The notes below the pieces were generated by a model that was given only the letters and a program-made list of their open reading frames with translations, made no database searches and had not been told where the DNA came from. The position numbers and the translations under genes are program-made. Below are positions 52,147-62,180 of a DNA stretch of 64,000 nt, piece after piece (position 1 is the first letter of the stretch; each line of letters opens with the position of its first letter). The DNA comes from Bacteriovoracaceae bacterium (lineage in GTDB: Bacteria; Bdellovibrionota; Bacteriovoracia; Bacteriovoracales; Bacteriovoracaceae), in NCBI GenBank assembly GCA_023137315.1, contig JAGLPP010000019.1:68949-132948 (forward strand), given 5' to 3'.

Positions 52147-52259
52147 TATTTTGGATTAAAATGTTCATGTATAATCAAACAAACCTAAAATAATATCCTG
52201 TGATTCCGATAAGATATCAGAGCTAATAAACAAATATTGCAAGGAATAAATAAAACTTT

Positions 52260-53939
52260 ATGTTTAGAAAGGAATTTGCAGACGTTATTACCAAGACAGG
52301 AATGGTTCCATTAAAGGATCTGCGGCAGTTTATACTGGATAAGGATCACAGTACTATTTCTGAATTCGGCCTTTTGGAGTTGGATTATTTTGATGACACG
52401 AAGTTTGCAAAGCAAGTCTCCGCAAAATATGGATTAACATTTATAGATTTGTATAATGCCAAGATACCGCAGCAAACCATCGGTCTTATTAGAAAATCAG
52501 ATGTTTTGAAATTCCGCTCGTTACCTATTCAGAAAAAAGCAGGAACTGTTACAGTGGCAGCATACGATCCAACGATAAAGGATTCCAAAACGGAATTACA
52601 AACACTTTTCCAGTCGAATGTGGAAATTATTCTTACGAATATAACATCCTGGAGGAAGATATATTATCGTGTAACGGAAACGATTGATGAGCTTGTAGAA
52701 TCCATTAAGGAAGTCAAGGACGATAGGGAATCGAAAGAAGCAACGATCAAAGAAGAGGATATCGGGGATGAAATTGTTCACTTTTGTAATAAAATTCTGG
52801 CGGAAGCATATACAAAAAAAGCAAGTGATATCCATGTCGAACCATATGAAAAACGTTTTAGAATAAGACTTAGAATAGATGGTAGACTTCAGGAGTTGAA
52901 GGATCCCCCGAGAAATTTGATGATGCCGATAATATCAAGACTAAAAATCATGGCACAAATGGATATTTCCGAGAGACGTAAGCCTCAAGATGGCAGAATG
53001 AAACTTATGATAGGTAGAAAAACAATTGATTACAGGGTGTCATCATTGCCTACATTGTTTGGGGAAAAAGTTGTTTTAAGACTTCTGGATCAATCAAATC
53101 TTCAGATTGATATGACAAAATTAGGGTTTGAAAAGGGACAGTTGAAAATATTTAAAGAAGGTATTTATCAACCTTACGGGATGTGTCTTGTTACAGGGCC
53201 GACTGGATCAGGAAAAACCACCACTTTGTATTCAGCACTGGCGGAACTCAACAACGAGGTATCCACAAATATTTCCACAGCGGAAGATCCGGTTGAATTT
53301 AACTTTGAAGGTATTAACCAGGTAAATGTTAAACCTGGAATTGGTCTGACATTTGCGTCTTGTCTCAAGGCATTTTTGAGACAAGATCCGGATATAATCA
53401 TGGTTGGAGAGATTCGGGATATTGAAGTGGGGGAGATTGCCGTAGAGGCTGCATTAACCGGACATTTGGTATTATCAACATTGCATACGAATGATGCACC
53501 ATCAACTGTGACAAGATTGCTGAATATGGGAATCGAACCATTTTTGGTTACTGGATCATTAAATGTCATTGTCGCCCAGAGATTATGTAGAAAAATCTGT
53601 ACCCAGTGTAAAACCATTCAAAAGAATATTGATATAGATCAATTGATCTCGTGTGGTATTGCGCCAGCTTCGGCAAAACAGATGAAAATATATTATGGGG
53701 CCGGCTGTGATTATTGTAACAACACTGGTTATAAAGGGCGAATTTCAATATTTGAAGTTATGAGCATGACGCCGAAGTTGAAAGAGATAATTCTTGGAAA
53801 TGGTTCGAGTGATGATATAAAGAAACAAGCAATAAAGGATGGGATGAAAACGTTGAGAATGTCTGCTCTGACCAAGGTTGCGCAGGGAATTACAACTATT
53901 GATGAAGCAATAAGCAACTCAAGTGCGGACAAATTTTAG
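52260..53939 (+). CDS. pilB: Type IV pilus extension ATPase PilB
   Basis: Powers pilin polymerisation. The 559 residues have an N-terminal MshEN-like domain (about 1-150), then the secretion ATPase core with GPTGSGKTTTLYSAL (Walker A), AEDPVEFNFEGINQV (Asp box), GEIRDIEVGEIAVEAALTGH (Walker B) and LSTLHTNDA (His box). The zinc tetracysteine motif is present (CRKICTQCK and CDYCNNTGYKGR), which separates PilB from PilT. It opens the pil cluster after a 113-bp gap. Confidence 0.96.
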   Translation: MFRKEFADVITKTGMVPLKDLRQFILDKDHSTISEFGLLELDYFDDTKFAKQVSAKYGLTFIDLYNAKIPQQTIGLIRKSDVLKFRSLPIQKKAGTVTVAAYDPTIKDSKTELQTLFQSNVEIILTNITSWRKIYYRVTETIDELVESIKEVKDDRESKEATIKEEDIGDEIVHFCNKILAEAYTKKASDIHVEPYEKRFRIRLRIDGRLQELKDPPRNLMMPIISRLKIMAQMDISERRKPQDGRMKLMIGRKTIDYRVSSLPTLFGEKVVLRLLDQSNLQIDMTKLGFEKGQLKIFKEGIYQPYGMCLVTGPTGSGKTTTLYSALAELNNEVSTNISTAEDPVEFNFEGINQVNVKPGIGLTFASCLKAFLRQDPDIIMVGEIRDIEVGEIAVEAALTGHLVLSTLHTNDAPSTVTRLLNMGIEPFLVTGSLNVIVAQRLCRKICTQCKTIQKNIDIDQLISCGIAPASAKQMKIYYGAGCDYCNNTGYKGRISIFEVMSMTPKLKEIILGNGSSDDIKKQAIKDGMKTLRMSALTKVAQGITTIDEAISNSSADKF

Positions 53940-53954
53940 AGTTAGGAGTATTTA

Positions 53955-55109
53955 ATGTCTGATTCTGCCAGAACTGGAAAAACTGCAAATCCAACAACAA
54001 GAACCAAAACAGATGAAAATGCCAATGCTGATTTGAGGATACAACAGTTGTTTAAATTGATGGTTGATAACGGAGCATCAGATTTGCATATCACTCCCAA
54101 TACATCTCCCGGTTTGAGGGTTAATGGCGAAATTATACGGGTAAAAATACCACCACTAAATAAAAATGATACAAAAAGATTGGTATATCAAATTCTTACT
54201 GAGGATCAGAAAAACGAATTTGAGAAAAACATGGAGTTGGATTTATCATTTGGAATAAAAGGATTAGCCAGATTTAGATGTAATGTATTTTTTTCCAAGG
54301 GAAATGTTTCTGCGGTTTTTCGTCTTATCCCAAGTATTATTCCGGATTTCAAATCATTAAAATTACCAAACACTCTTTTAACAATGACAGATGTCAGTAG
54401 TGGTCTTATTCTGGTGACTGGACCGACCGGTTCAGGAAAGTCGACGACACTTGCCTCTCTTATTGATCGATTGAATGAGAAGGAAGCCGGGCATATTATA
54501 ACTCTTGAAGATCCAATTGAATTCGTTCATGGCCATAAAAATTCTTTCGTTAGTCAAAGGGAAATAGGGAGCGATACCAACGATTTTCAAGGAGCATTAA
54601 GAAGTCTTCTGAGACAGGATCCAGATGTAGTGTTGGTTGGAGAGCTAAGAGATGCTGAAACTATTGAAACAGCTTTAACTGTGGCGGAAACCGGTCACTT
54701 GGTGTTTGGTACCTTGCATACAAACTCATGCGTGCAAACAGTGAATAGAATAATTAATGTTTTTCCGGCGCATCAGCAGTCACAAATCAGAACATTGTTG
54801 TCTTTTGTGCTTCAAGGAATTGTGGCCCAAAAACTTTTAAAGAAAAGTTTTGAGCCGGGAAGAGTTGCAGCACTTGAAATTCTGATACCAACGGTTGGTA
54901 TCAGAAACCTGATAAGAGAGGACAAGGTTCACCAGGTATACTCACAGATGCAGATTGGCCAGGAGGAAACGGGAATGATAACGATGAATCAAAGTTTGTA
55001 TAAATTGGTTGAGGCTGGTCTGATATCACCTGAATCGGCAATGGCAAGTACCACGGTTCCAGAGGAACTTTCAAAAATACTTGGGATAAAAAACAAAGAA
55101 CTGAAGTAA
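53955..55109 (+). CDS. pilT: Type IV pilus retraction ATPase PilT
   Basis: Drives pilus retraction. The 384 residues start with a 30-residue Thr/Asn-rich leader and then have the PilT core: MVDNGASDLHI, TGPTGSGKSTTLASLID, ITLEDPIEFVHGHKNSFVSQREIG, RDAETIETALTVAETGH, FGTLHTNSCVQTVNRIINVFP. AIRNLIRE-type motif (VGIRNLIREDKVHQVYSQMQ) at the C-terminus is the retraction hallmark. It lacks the PilB Cys4 site. Confidence 0.96.
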   Translation: MSDSARTGKTANPTTRTKTDENANADLRIQQLFKLMVDNGASDLHITPNTSPGLRVNGEIIRVKIPPLNKNDTKRLVYQILTEDQKNEFEKNMELDLSFGIKGLARFRCNVFFSKGNVSAVFRLIPSIIPDFKSLKLPNTLLTMTDVSSGLILVTGPTGSGKSTTLASLIDRLNEKEAGHIITLEDPIEFVHGHKNSFVSQREIGSDTNDFQGALRSLLRQDPDVVLVGELRDAETIETALTVAETGHLVFGTLHTNSCVQTVNRIINVFPAHQQSQIRTLLSFVLQGIVAQKLLKKSFEPGRVAALEILIPTVGIRNLIREDKVHQVYSQMQIGQEETGMITMNQSLYKLVEAGLISPESAMASTTVPEELSKILGIKNKELK

Positions 55110-55126
55110 GTAAGGAAAGATTTTTT

Positions 55127-56347
55127 ATGGGTAATTGGAAATGGGAAGGTACAGACAGGGAGGGAAGACGCTTATCGGGTACTGTATCTGCCGGAAGCGA
55201 AAGAGAGGTCAGAAGACAACTTAGAACCAAGGGTGTCAGAGTCAGAAAACTTACACCTCCTTCCATTTTGGAATTTGATATTGGCGAGTGGATGGTTGAG
55301 AAAGGATTTTCCAAACCCTTTGGACAGGTTGAATTGTGCAGTTTTACGAAACAACTTGCAATCATGATTAATGCAGGTGTTCCAATACTTCAATCGCTCG
55401 ATATACTTAATAAGTCCGAGAAGAATGTGACACTCAAAAAAGCAATAAAAGGGATTTCCCAGGAGGTTGGTGAGGGGAAAACAATTTCAGAAGCAATGTT
55501 AAAGCAAAATGGTTTTAATGATTTATATTGTAATCTGGTTAGGGCCGGGGAAACAGGCGGTATTTTGGATATTATTTTGAATAAGTTGGCAGATCATATG
55601 GATAAACAACAAAAAATAAAATCACAAATTAAATCGGCCATGATGTATCCGGCAATTGTTGTGCTGGTTGGGTGTGCTGTTATTTATGGCATGATGGTTT
55701 TTGTGGTTCCAAAGTTTATGGAAATGTTACAAGAAGGCGGTCAGGAAGTTCCTTTTATAACAAAATTGGTTGTTGAAACCTCGAAGTTTTTTCAAATGTA
55801 TGCTCTTCACATAGCTGGTATTGGTTTTTTATTAATAATAATTATGAAGGCATATATCAAAACGCCGGCCGGAAAAATCATATATGACAAGTTCACAATG
55901 AGTTTGCCAGTATTTGGAGGAATAATTATAAAGGGTAATTTAGCCTCATTCAGTCGAACATTATCTACAATGCTTACATCCGGAGTTGCCCTGGTGGATG
56001 CACTTGATATATGTATTGACACTATTGATAACAAGGTCATAGCAAAAGATATTGGTGTCGTTCGAAAGGCCGTAACGGAAGGAAAAACGTTAACGGAACC
56101 ATTATTAAGAATAAAATATTTTCCTGAGATGGTTGCACAGATGATCAGAGTCGGCGAACAAACTGGAAACCTTGATAATATGTTGGATAAGATATCTTCG
56201 GTATTTGAAGAGCAGGTTAATATGTTGGTTCAGAATATGACGAAAATGATCGAACCGGTTGTTATCGTCGTTCTTGGTGGAATTGTTGCGGTTATTATGA
56301 TTGCGATGTATTTACCAATTTTTATGAGTGCTGGTGGTGTTAACTGA
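55127..56347 (+). CDS. pilC: Type IV pilus inner-membrane platform protein PilC
   Basis: Platform for pilin assembly, a GspF-type protein. The 406 residues show two homologous cytoplasmic halves: FTKQLAIMINAGVPILQSLDIL and FSRTLSTMLTSGVALVDALDI, each with F-x-x-x-L-x-x-x-x-x-G pattern. Membrane spans are near 170-192, 220-242 and 375-400. The first 65 residues are the short N-terminal segment usual for PilC. Ends 8 bp from the stop of the reversed gene. Confidence 0.94.
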   Translation: MGNWKWEGTDREGRRLSGTVSAGSEREVRRQLRTKGVRVRKLTPPSILEFDIGEWMVEKGFSKPFGQVELCSFTKQLAIMINAGVPILQSLDILNKSEKNVTLKKAIKGISQEVGEGKTISEAMLKQNGFNDLYCNLVRAGETGGILDIILNKLADHMDKQQKIKSQIKSAMMYPAIVVLVGCAVIYGMMVFVVPKFMEMLQEGGQEVPFITKLVVETSKFFQMYALHIAGIGFLLIIIMKAYIKTPAGKIIYDKFTMSLPVFGGIIIKGNLASFSRTLSTMLTSGVALVDALDICIDTIDNKVIAKDIGVVRKAVTEGKTLTEPLLRIKYFPEMVAQMIRVGEQTGNLDNMLDKISSVFEEQVNMLVQNMTKMIEPVVIVVLGGIVAVIMIAMYLPIFMSAGGVN

Positions 56348-56355
56348 TAATCTGA

Positions 56356-57186
56356 TTATTTTTCCCTGAATTTTATTTTAAAGGGATTCCATTTTTGCAT
56401 TGCCGTCCATTTTCCATTTTTATCCAGAATATAAGGATTGTTATTGAGGTCAGTTGTGTGGCATCCTGTTTGTTTTTGATTATTCAGACAGTTGAGATCC
56501 TCTTCCGCCCTTATGGAGTAAAGATATTCATGCAATCGTTTTTTCAGGCGTGTTTTTGGCGGTGCCTGCAACCAGGCAGTGTGGATGAGCTTGAAGGTTG
56601 TTTTTCGATTCCCCTGACAAAACTTCATTCTTGCGGTCAGCGCTGGTAGATATATCGCTTTTTTAAGTGCGATTGGATGATACTGGATTTTACTGTACAG
56701 TTCATATGCTCTTTTGCAGTCTCTGAGTTCCCAGTAATAATTGAATGCCGCATGATAATTCAGCCAGAAATTGTCTGGAAATCGTTTTAATCCTTTTTCG
56801 TATAAGTGCTTTGCTCCAATAACGTCATCCTTAATCACTGATAGATACTGTGCTCCGATATAGTATGCCCAAAAAAAATCGGGATCCATGCTTGTAATTG
56901 TGTCAAATCTTAAATATATCCACGAGTTTAAATCTCTTTTTTTATAATGTTCAATGTCCGAGTCCAACATGGTTTGAACCCACATCATGCTGGATATCAT
57001 GCGCTTTAACCCCAGATTGAAGATAAGCAGGATGTTTTTGTCAATATTTATTGCGATATCCTGCATGGAAACAGTAAATAATGGTTTGGGGGTACGAATG
57101 TTGATTTGAAAGGCACCCCACAGGAGTATTCCAAGTATTAAAGACACTTTTGTAGTATAAATAATGTGCAATTTGATCAATTTCAT
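56356..57186 (-). CDS. Membrane-anchored TPR-like protein within the pil cluster
   Basis: A 276-residue protein on the opposite strand to all other pil genes. It has an N-terminal membrane anchor (about 10-27) and then helical repeats: ITSMDPDFFWAYYIGAQYL, KHLYEKGLKRFPDNFWLNYHAAFNYYWEL and CKRAYELYSKI resemble TPRs. In Myxococcus xanthus the order is pilC-(pilS-pilR-pilA)-pilG-pilH-pilI-pilD-pilM, so it sits where pilG would be. I do not see enough similarity to call it PilG. It probably has a divergent promoter shared with the ABC ATPase gene. Confidence 0.68.
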   Translation of the reverse strand: MKLIKLHIIYTTKVSLILGILLWGAFQINIRTPKPLFTVSMQDIAINIDKNILLIFNLGLKRMISSMMWVQTMLDSDIEHYKKRDLNSWIYLRFDTITSMDPDFFWAYYIGAQYLSVIKDDVIGAKHLYEKGLKRFPDNFWLNYHAAFNYYWELRDCKRAYELYSKIQYHPIALKKAIYLPALTARMKFCQGNRKTTFKLIHTAWLQAPPKTRLKKRLHEYLYSIRAEEDLNCLNNQKQTGCHTTDLNNNPYILDKNGKWTAMQKWNPFKIKFREK

Positions 57187-57237
57187 ATTATCAGTAATAA
57201 TATATCAATATTCAAACTTTTATACCAGTTAGTAGAC

Positions 57238-58143
57238 ATGCTTGAATTTCAAAATATATATAAATCTTTCAAAAATGATTTCTGGTCAAAACAGTTTTTT
57301 GCCTTGGAAGATGTATCCTTTATGGTACGTCGTGGAGAGTTGGTGGGTTTTTTAGGGGCCAATGGTGCTGGAAAAACAACTTCTATCAAGATTATATTGG
57401 GGTTTATCAAACAAAACAAAGGCAGGATTTCATTTGCCGAAAGTCTTGGAAGAAATAAGCAGGACATACTTTCCCGCATAGGGTATTTTCCGGAAAGGCC
57501 TTTTTTTTACCCGTATTTAACCGGTCGGGAAATGATTTTTTATACCGGCAAACTTAGTGATGTAAAAAATGCTGATATCAGTGATCGGATGACATATTGG
57601 GCAAAACGATTGCAAATAGATCATGCACTCGAAAGAAAAATCAGGGATTATTCGAAGGGGATGCTCCAAAGATTAGGACTTATTTCTGCGTTGATACATG
57701 ACCCGGATTTTCTAATTCTTGATGAACCATTGGCGGGTCTGGACCCACTTGGAAGAAAGGAATTTAAGGATATTTTAACGGAGCTTAATCGCAAGGGGAA
57801 GACTATATTTTTTAGCAGTCATATTGTTTCAGATGTTGAGGAAATATGCAAAAAGGTAATTGTTCTTGAGAATGGAAAACTGCTCTATGAAGGGTCTATT
57901 GATTCCTTGATAAAAGACCATATTAAACCGGGCTACTACTTTAAAATATCATCCGATATTAACATTAATACACAGAACTACGTTCGGATTGTTGATGAAA
58001 GAGAGGATAGTAAACTTTATGAGGTTGATGCATTGGGTAAAATGCAGTTTATTAATGAAATGATGGAAAAGGGAGGGGAATTGATTGAAGTAAGTCAAAA
58101 CAAACCCACCCTGGAAGAAATTATTTATAAAATACAAAAATGA
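57238..58143 (+). CDS. ABC transporter ATP-binding protein (PilH-like position)
   Basis: A 301-residue ABC-2 type ATPase with Walker A GANGAGKTT, Q-loop region FFYPYLTG, signature YSKGMLQRLGL, Walker B FLILDEPLAGLDP and switch His in SSHIVSD. ATG 57238 gives the family start MLEFQNIYKSF; an earlier codon at 57166 would run into the divergent gene. By position it corresponds to PilH of the M. xanthus pil cluster, required for pilus assembly. It works with the permease encoded next. Confidence 0.9.
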   Translation: MLEFQNIYKSFKNDFWSKQFFALEDVSFMVRRGELVGFLGANGAGKTTSIKIILGFIKQNKGRISFAESLGRNKQDILSRIGYFPERPFFYPYLTGREMIFYTGKLSDVKNADISDRMTYWAKRLQIDHALERKIRDYSKGMLQRLGLISALIHDPDFLILDEPLAGLDPLGRKEFKDILTELNRKGKTIFFSSHIVSDVEEICKKVIVLENGKLLYEGSIDSLIKDHIKPGYYFKISSDININTQNYVRIVDEREDSKLYEVDALGKMQFINEMMEKGGELIEVSQNKPTLEEIIYKIQK

Positions 58144-58928
58144 ATTTGATATTGGAAATAAAAAAAACATTTGTCATTGCCAGGTATACGTTCATTGAGA
58201 TCTATAAGAGCAAAATTCTTCTAAATATTATCCTTCTGGGTTTTGCGTTGTTAGTTGTTTCGTATGTTGCAAGCGAATTTAGCTATGGTGTTCAATCAAG
58301 AATTGCGCTGGATTTTGGGCTTGGGACACTTTATCTGGCGATAGTTGGTATTTCAATTTTTTTTGGAGCGGCCCTGATGGCCAAGGAAATTGAATCAAGA
58401 ACCTGTTACATGATACTGAGCAGACCTGTTAAGCGACATACTTTTTTGTTGGGAAAAATTGCAGGGATGTCAACGATACTTGCCATAAATGTTTTTTTTC
58501 TTGGAACATTAACAATATGTTTTTATTTATATTTGGGTGGAGCTTATAGTAACCTGATATTATGGTGTCTTCTTCTTTCGTTTTTTGAGGCAGTCTTGTT
58601 ACTTATGGTAGTCATATTTTTCTCGCTTATTTCCAAGACTACGATGTCTGTGATATACACAATTTGCGTGTTTATTTTGGGACATGTTCTTCCCAATACG
58701 CTTGGAAAAGATATTATTTTGAAAGGTGATTTGATTTTTTATAAATTAATGAAATTAGGTTCACTAATATTACCAAATCTTTCAAAATTTAATATCAGGG
58801 ATCACTTGATTTATAAACAGGAATTAGCGCCACAATTTTTATGGGGCACATTGGCTTATGCTGTCGTGTATATTTTATTTTTGGTGGCACTGAACATTAT
58901 AGTATTTAACCGGAAGCAATTGGATTAG
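58140..58928 (+). CDS. ABC-2 type transporter permease (PilI-like position)
   Basis: A 262-residue polytopic protein with about six spans: ILLNIILLGFALLVVSYVA, LYLAIVGISIFFGAAL, STILAINVFFLGTL, then AVLLLMVVIFFSLI and others. MAKEIESRTCYMILSRPVKRHTFLLGK is the typical ABC-2 cytoplasmic loop. It overlaps the ATPase gene by 4 bases, so the two form one transporter. Substrate unknown; position matches PilI. Confidence 0.87.
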   Translation: MNLILEIKKTFVIARYTFIEIYKSKILLNIILLGFALLVVSYVASEFSYGVQSRIALDFGLGTLYLAIVGISIFFGAALMAKEIESRTCYMILSRPVKRHTFLLGKIAGMSTILAINVFFLGTLTICFYLYLGGAYSNLILWCLLLSFFEAVLLLMVVIFFSLISKTTMSVIYTICVFILGHVLPNTLGKDIILKGDLIFYKLMKLGSLILPNLSKFNIRDHLIYKQELAPQFLWGTLAYAVVYILFLVALNIIVFNRKQLD

Positions 58929-58930
58929 TT

Positions 58931-59704
58931 TTGAATCATATTTTTATTATTGTGCTTTTTGTGTTCTTATTTGGATTGATCGTGGGCAGTTTTCTAAATG
59001 TCCTGATATATCGGTTACCCAGGGAAATCAGTATCGTTGTTCCGAGATCATTTTGTACAAATTGCAAACGTACAATTCCATGGTATGAAAATATTCCATT
59101 ATTCAGTTTTTTGTTTTTAAAGGGAAAATGTCGTGTATGCGGGGTGCGTATTCCATGGTGTTATCCACTTGTTGAGTTAACAACCGGCCTTGTGGCGTGC
59201 CTGTTAATTCCATCTCAATGGAATTTGGAAAATATTTTGGTATTTATTTTTTATTTTTATATATTTTGTGCATTTTTTGTGCATTTTATTATTGATATAA
59301 AACATCGAATTCTTCCCAATTCTATAAATATTTTTTTAGCATTATTGTTTTTTGCTCATTCTATAATCATGAGAGATTGGATTTGGTGGACTTCTGGAGC
59401 GGTTATTGGGTGTGGAATTCCTTTACTGGTTACGTGGTTGTTTTATCTGTCCACAAAGAAAGTTGGATTGGGTGGTGGGGATATTAAGCTTTATGGTGCA
59501 TTGGGATTATATCTCGGACCTCTTGGTGTGGTTCATACTATTACATTTAGCTGTTTCTTGGGGGCGATTCTGGGTGGTTTATGGATATTGATCAGTAAAA
59601 AGGGCAAAAATGAGCCATTTGCTTTCGGGCCTTTTATAATAATAGTGGCATTTTGTCAGATATTTTTTCCTGAGCAATTTGCTCGTGTATTATTTTTTTT
59701 ATAA
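58931..59704 (+). CDS. pilD: Prepilin peptidase PilD
   Basis: Cleaves and N-methylates type IV prepilins. The 257-residue polytopic protein has GSFLNVLIYRLP, the two CxxC pairs of the cytoplasmic zinc domain (CTNC and CRVC), VELTTG, and the aspartic protease residues in IDIKHRILPN and in the GxGD motif GLGGGDIKL. The start is a TTG at 58931, just after the permease stop. No prepilin gene lies in the window. Confidence 0.94.
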   Translation: MNHIFIIVLFVFLFGLIVGSFLNVLIYRLPREISIVVPRSFCTNCKRTIPWYENIPLFSFLFLKGKCRVCGVRIPWCYPLVELTTGLVACLLIPSQWNLENILVFIFYFYIFCAFFVHFIIDIKHRILPNSINIFLALLFFAHSIIMRDWIWWTSGAVIGCGIPLLVTWLFYLSTKKVGLGGGDIKLYGALGLYLGPLGVVHTITFSCFLGAILGGLWILISKKGKNEPFAFGPFIIIVAFCQIFFPEQFARVLFFL

Positions 59705-59747
59705 GTTCCCTATGTGCTTAATTGATTATGCCAGGCGCATTAATTCC

Positions 59748-59777
59748 TTGATATTAAACAACTTAAACAGCTATAAT
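59748..59777 (+). promoter_or_regulatory. Sigma-70-type promoter of pilMNOPQ
   Basis: TTGATA (59748-59753), an 18-base spacer, TATAAT (59772-59777), with five and six of six matches to the known consensus. It lies in the 115-bp gap between pilD and pilM, about 40 bp ahead of the pilM start, and marks the alignment complex genes as a separate unit. Confidence 0.65.
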
Positions 59778-59819
59778 TTAAAAGTGCACAAGTGTATTAT
59801 TTGAATAATTTGGTAGATT

Positions 59820-60935
59820 ATGTCTTTAATTGATAAAAATATTATAAATAGATTTGTTTATGGCATCAAGGATGCGTTAAAGATTGGTTCTTCCACGATT
59901 GTCGGAATTGATATTGGATTAAGTGCTGTCAAAGTTGCTGAAGTAGTGGAGTTAAAGGGTGGGCGTTATAAATTAACGAAATATTCCATGATACCTCTTT
60001 CCGAGGGTGCACTTATTGAAGATGAGATTCAAAAAGAGGAAGAAATAATTGAGGCAATTCGTGAGGCATTGGTCAGCGGGAAAATTTCATCCAAGATTGC
60101 TTCGATTGCAATTTCAGGCCCGAATACGGTGGTTAGAAAGCTTCAGTTGGCCGGTGGTTCCAATGATGAGATTGAAGATCAGGTTCTTTGGGAAGCAGAA
60201 CAATATCTGCCATTCGATATAGATTCCTCTACGGTAAGTTCCCATCTTTTTGGAGAAAACCTTGGTGGTGGTGTTGATGTATTGATGGTTGGAGCAAAAG
60301 ACGACGTAATCCTAAGATTCAAGGATTTGGTGGAAATGAGTGGGGTGAGAGTAAAGGTGGTTGATATAAATGCCGCAGCGATTACGAATATGTTTGAGCA
60401 TGTTCTTGGAGATGAATTACTGGAAACAGAATCTTCAAAAATATTGATGGATATTGGAGCGCAAAAAACCACTTTTATTATCTACAAGAGTGGTATTTTG
60501 AATTTTTGCAAAGAGATTAATGTCGGTGGATCAATGATCACTGAAGAGATACAAAGACAGCTCGGAGTGAATTTTGAGCAGGCTGAAGATCTTAAAACAA
60601 CAACAGACAAGGGGGGAAATCTTCCAGAAGAGGTGTTGGAAGTAGTGGATGATGTTCTTGAGATTTTTTACAAGGAGATCAAAAAAACAGTGGATTTTTA
60701 CATTACTGCGATGTCGGATGAGGATTTTTCGGAATGTTGGGTTACGGGTGGCGCTATGTTAACTCCCAATTTGGTTGAGGGATTGGAATCGATATTAAAG
60801 CTGCCGGTAAAAATGTTTAATCCACTGGATAAGATAGAATGTGATCGTGGAAACTTTGATGATGAAATGTTGGATTCAATCAATTATTGCGGAGTAACTG
60901 CCATTGGATTGGCAATGAGGAAATTTGTCAAATGA
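59820..60935 (+). CDS. pilM: Type IV pilus alignment protein PilM
   Basis: Actin-like cytoplasmic protein that binds the N-terminus of PilN. The 371 residues have VGIDIGLSAVKVAEV (phosphate 1), SISGPNTVVRKLQL, EAEQYLPFDIDSS, MDIGAQKTTFIIY (phosphate 2) and WVTGGAMLTPNL. The C-terminal part is complete. It overlaps pilN by 4 bases (ATGA). Confidence 0.95.
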   Translation: MSLIDKNIINRFVYGIKDALKIGSSTIVGIDIGLSAVKVAEVVELKGGRYKLTKYSMIPLSEGALIEDEIQKEEEIIEAIREALVSGKISSKIASIAISGPNTVVRKLQLAGGSNDEIEDQVLWEAEQYLPFDIDSSTVSSHLFGENLGGGVDVLMVGAKDDVILRFKDLVEMSGVRVKVVDINAAAITNMFEHVLGDELLETESSKILMDIGAQKTTFIIYKSGILNFCKEINVGGSMITEEIQRQLGVNFEQAEDLKTTTDKGGNLPEEVLEVVDDVLEIFYKEIKKTVDFYITAMSDEDFSECWVTGGAMLTPNLVEGLESILKLPVKMFNPLDKIECDRGNFDDEMLDSINYCGVTAIGLAMRKFVK

Positions 60936-61543
60936 TTAAAATTAATCTTTTAGACAAAGGAGGGGACGGCATTAAGGTTCCCGTTATTTTGGGAGTCGAT
61001 TTAACCAAAATTAATTGGATTGCGTTAATTATTTCCATAATTGTTTGGTTGTCTGCAAGTTATACAATTGATTCAATCTACAATAAAAAGAGTAAGGAAG
61101 TTTTGGTACATGTTGGTAAGCTTGAAAAAAAGTTGAAAGAGTTAAAAGTAAAAGTAAATAAGGATAAAAAAGTAATAAATATGTTGGTGGATTTTGAGGA
61201 GAAAAGGGAAATGCTCAAGACAAGGACAAAACATGTTCAGCAAATTTTGAGTCATAAGTCCAATCCCAGAAAGATTTTGGAAAGAATAGCGAGGGATATT
61301 TCAAAAGATTTGTGGTTGAATAAAATTTACGTTAACAATCGTAAGATTGAGATCGTTGGTACTGCATTCAATTATCATAGTATAGGTAATTTTATTGTCC
61401 AGGCAAACCAATCCAAATTTTTTGGAAAATCATTAAAATTATCCAATGAACAGGTAAAAACGGAAACCATCGAATTGATGGATGGACGAAAAATAAACGT
61501 GGAACGATTTAAAATTGATGGAAATATTATCAACTTTGAATAA
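60932..61543 (+). CDS. pilN: Type IV pilus assembly protein PilN
   Basis: Bitopic inner-membrane protein of the alignment complex. The 203 residues begin MIKINLLDKG, matching the PilN motif INLLP-R that docks into PilM. A membrane segment lies near 29-47 (WIALIISIIVWLSASYTI), followed by a coiled coil (KEVLVHVGKLEKKLKELKV) and a ferredoxin-like periplasmic domain. ATG 60932 is chosen over an upstream in-frame codon because it gives this conserved N-terminus. Confidence 0.92.
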   Translation: MIKINLLDKGGDGIKVPVILGVDLTKINWIALIISIIVWLSASYTIDSIYNKKSKEVLVHVGKLEKKLKELKVKVNKDKKVINMLVDFEEKREMLKTRTKHVQQILSHKSNPRKILERIARDISKDLWLNKIYVNNRKIEIVGTAFNYHSIGNFIVQANQSKFFGKSLKLSNEQVKTETIELMDGRKINVERFKIDGNIINFE

Positions 61544-61549
61544 TTAATT

Positions 61550-62167
61550 ATGCTGACAAAATTATTAAGCTATATGCATTATTTTATTTTAGTCTACGCC
61601 ATAGGGGCAGGCTATCTGCAATGGGAGTCAAAAAAAGAGGCATATGATATGGAGGTCAGCAGGGTAACGTCCCTGGAACTGAATATTAATAAAAAAACAA
61701 AAGAGCTGGAAGAATTAAAATCCTATTATGATGATGTGGAGAAGGCAAAGGATAAAATAAGGATTGTCAGTCAGCAAATCAAGGATTTACAGCAAAGATT
61801 ACCAAGTAAAAGTGACGATATTAGAAATCTTTCTTTTATAAAGGATTTGGCGAACAAGGTGAATCTTCAGTCTGTGGATCTTAAACCTGAAAAAGAGGTG
61901 ATGAAGGAATTTTATTTTCTCACACGGTATAACCTGAATGCTGAGGGAACCTATCTACAATTTTTGCTCTTGTTGGAACAGATAGCCACAAGTCAAAAAC
62001 TTCTCAATATACCGGTGATTGATATTCAGTTAAAACAAGAAAATCAAAGAGGTAGATTTATATTACTTAAAGGATTAATTGTAGTTGAAAGTTATCGCTA
62101 TAATGAAAAATATCGCGAGGAGTCCGGTATCAAGGATATTGAAAAAAAATATAATTTAAAGAGATAG
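61550..62167 (+). CDS. pilO: Type IV pilus assembly protein PilO
   Basis: PilO pairs with PilN in the inner membrane. The 205 residues have one membrane segment near 7-20 (weak, LLSYMHYFILVYAIGAGYL), a coiled-coil region (TSLELNINKKTKELEELKSYYDDVEKAK) and a C-terminal ferredoxin-like domain with FLLLLEQIA. Position between pilN and pilP fixes the identity. Confidence 0.9.
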   Translation: MLTKLLSYMHYFILVYAIGAGYLQWESKKEAYDMEVSRVTSLELNINKKTKELEELKSYYDDVEKAKDKIRIVSQQIKDLQQRLPSKSDDIRNLSFIKDLANKVNLQSVDLKPEKEVMKEFYFLTRYNLNAEGTYLQFLLLLEQIATSQKLLNIPVIDIQLKQENQRGRFILLKGLIVVESYRYNEKYREESGIKDIEKKYNLKR

Positions 62168-62180
62168 GAAGACGTTTTTG

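Noticed and set aside
52170-52175. TATAAT ahead of pilB as a promoter
   Set aside because: No -35 element at a suitable distance: TTGATA lies 21 bases upstream, too far.
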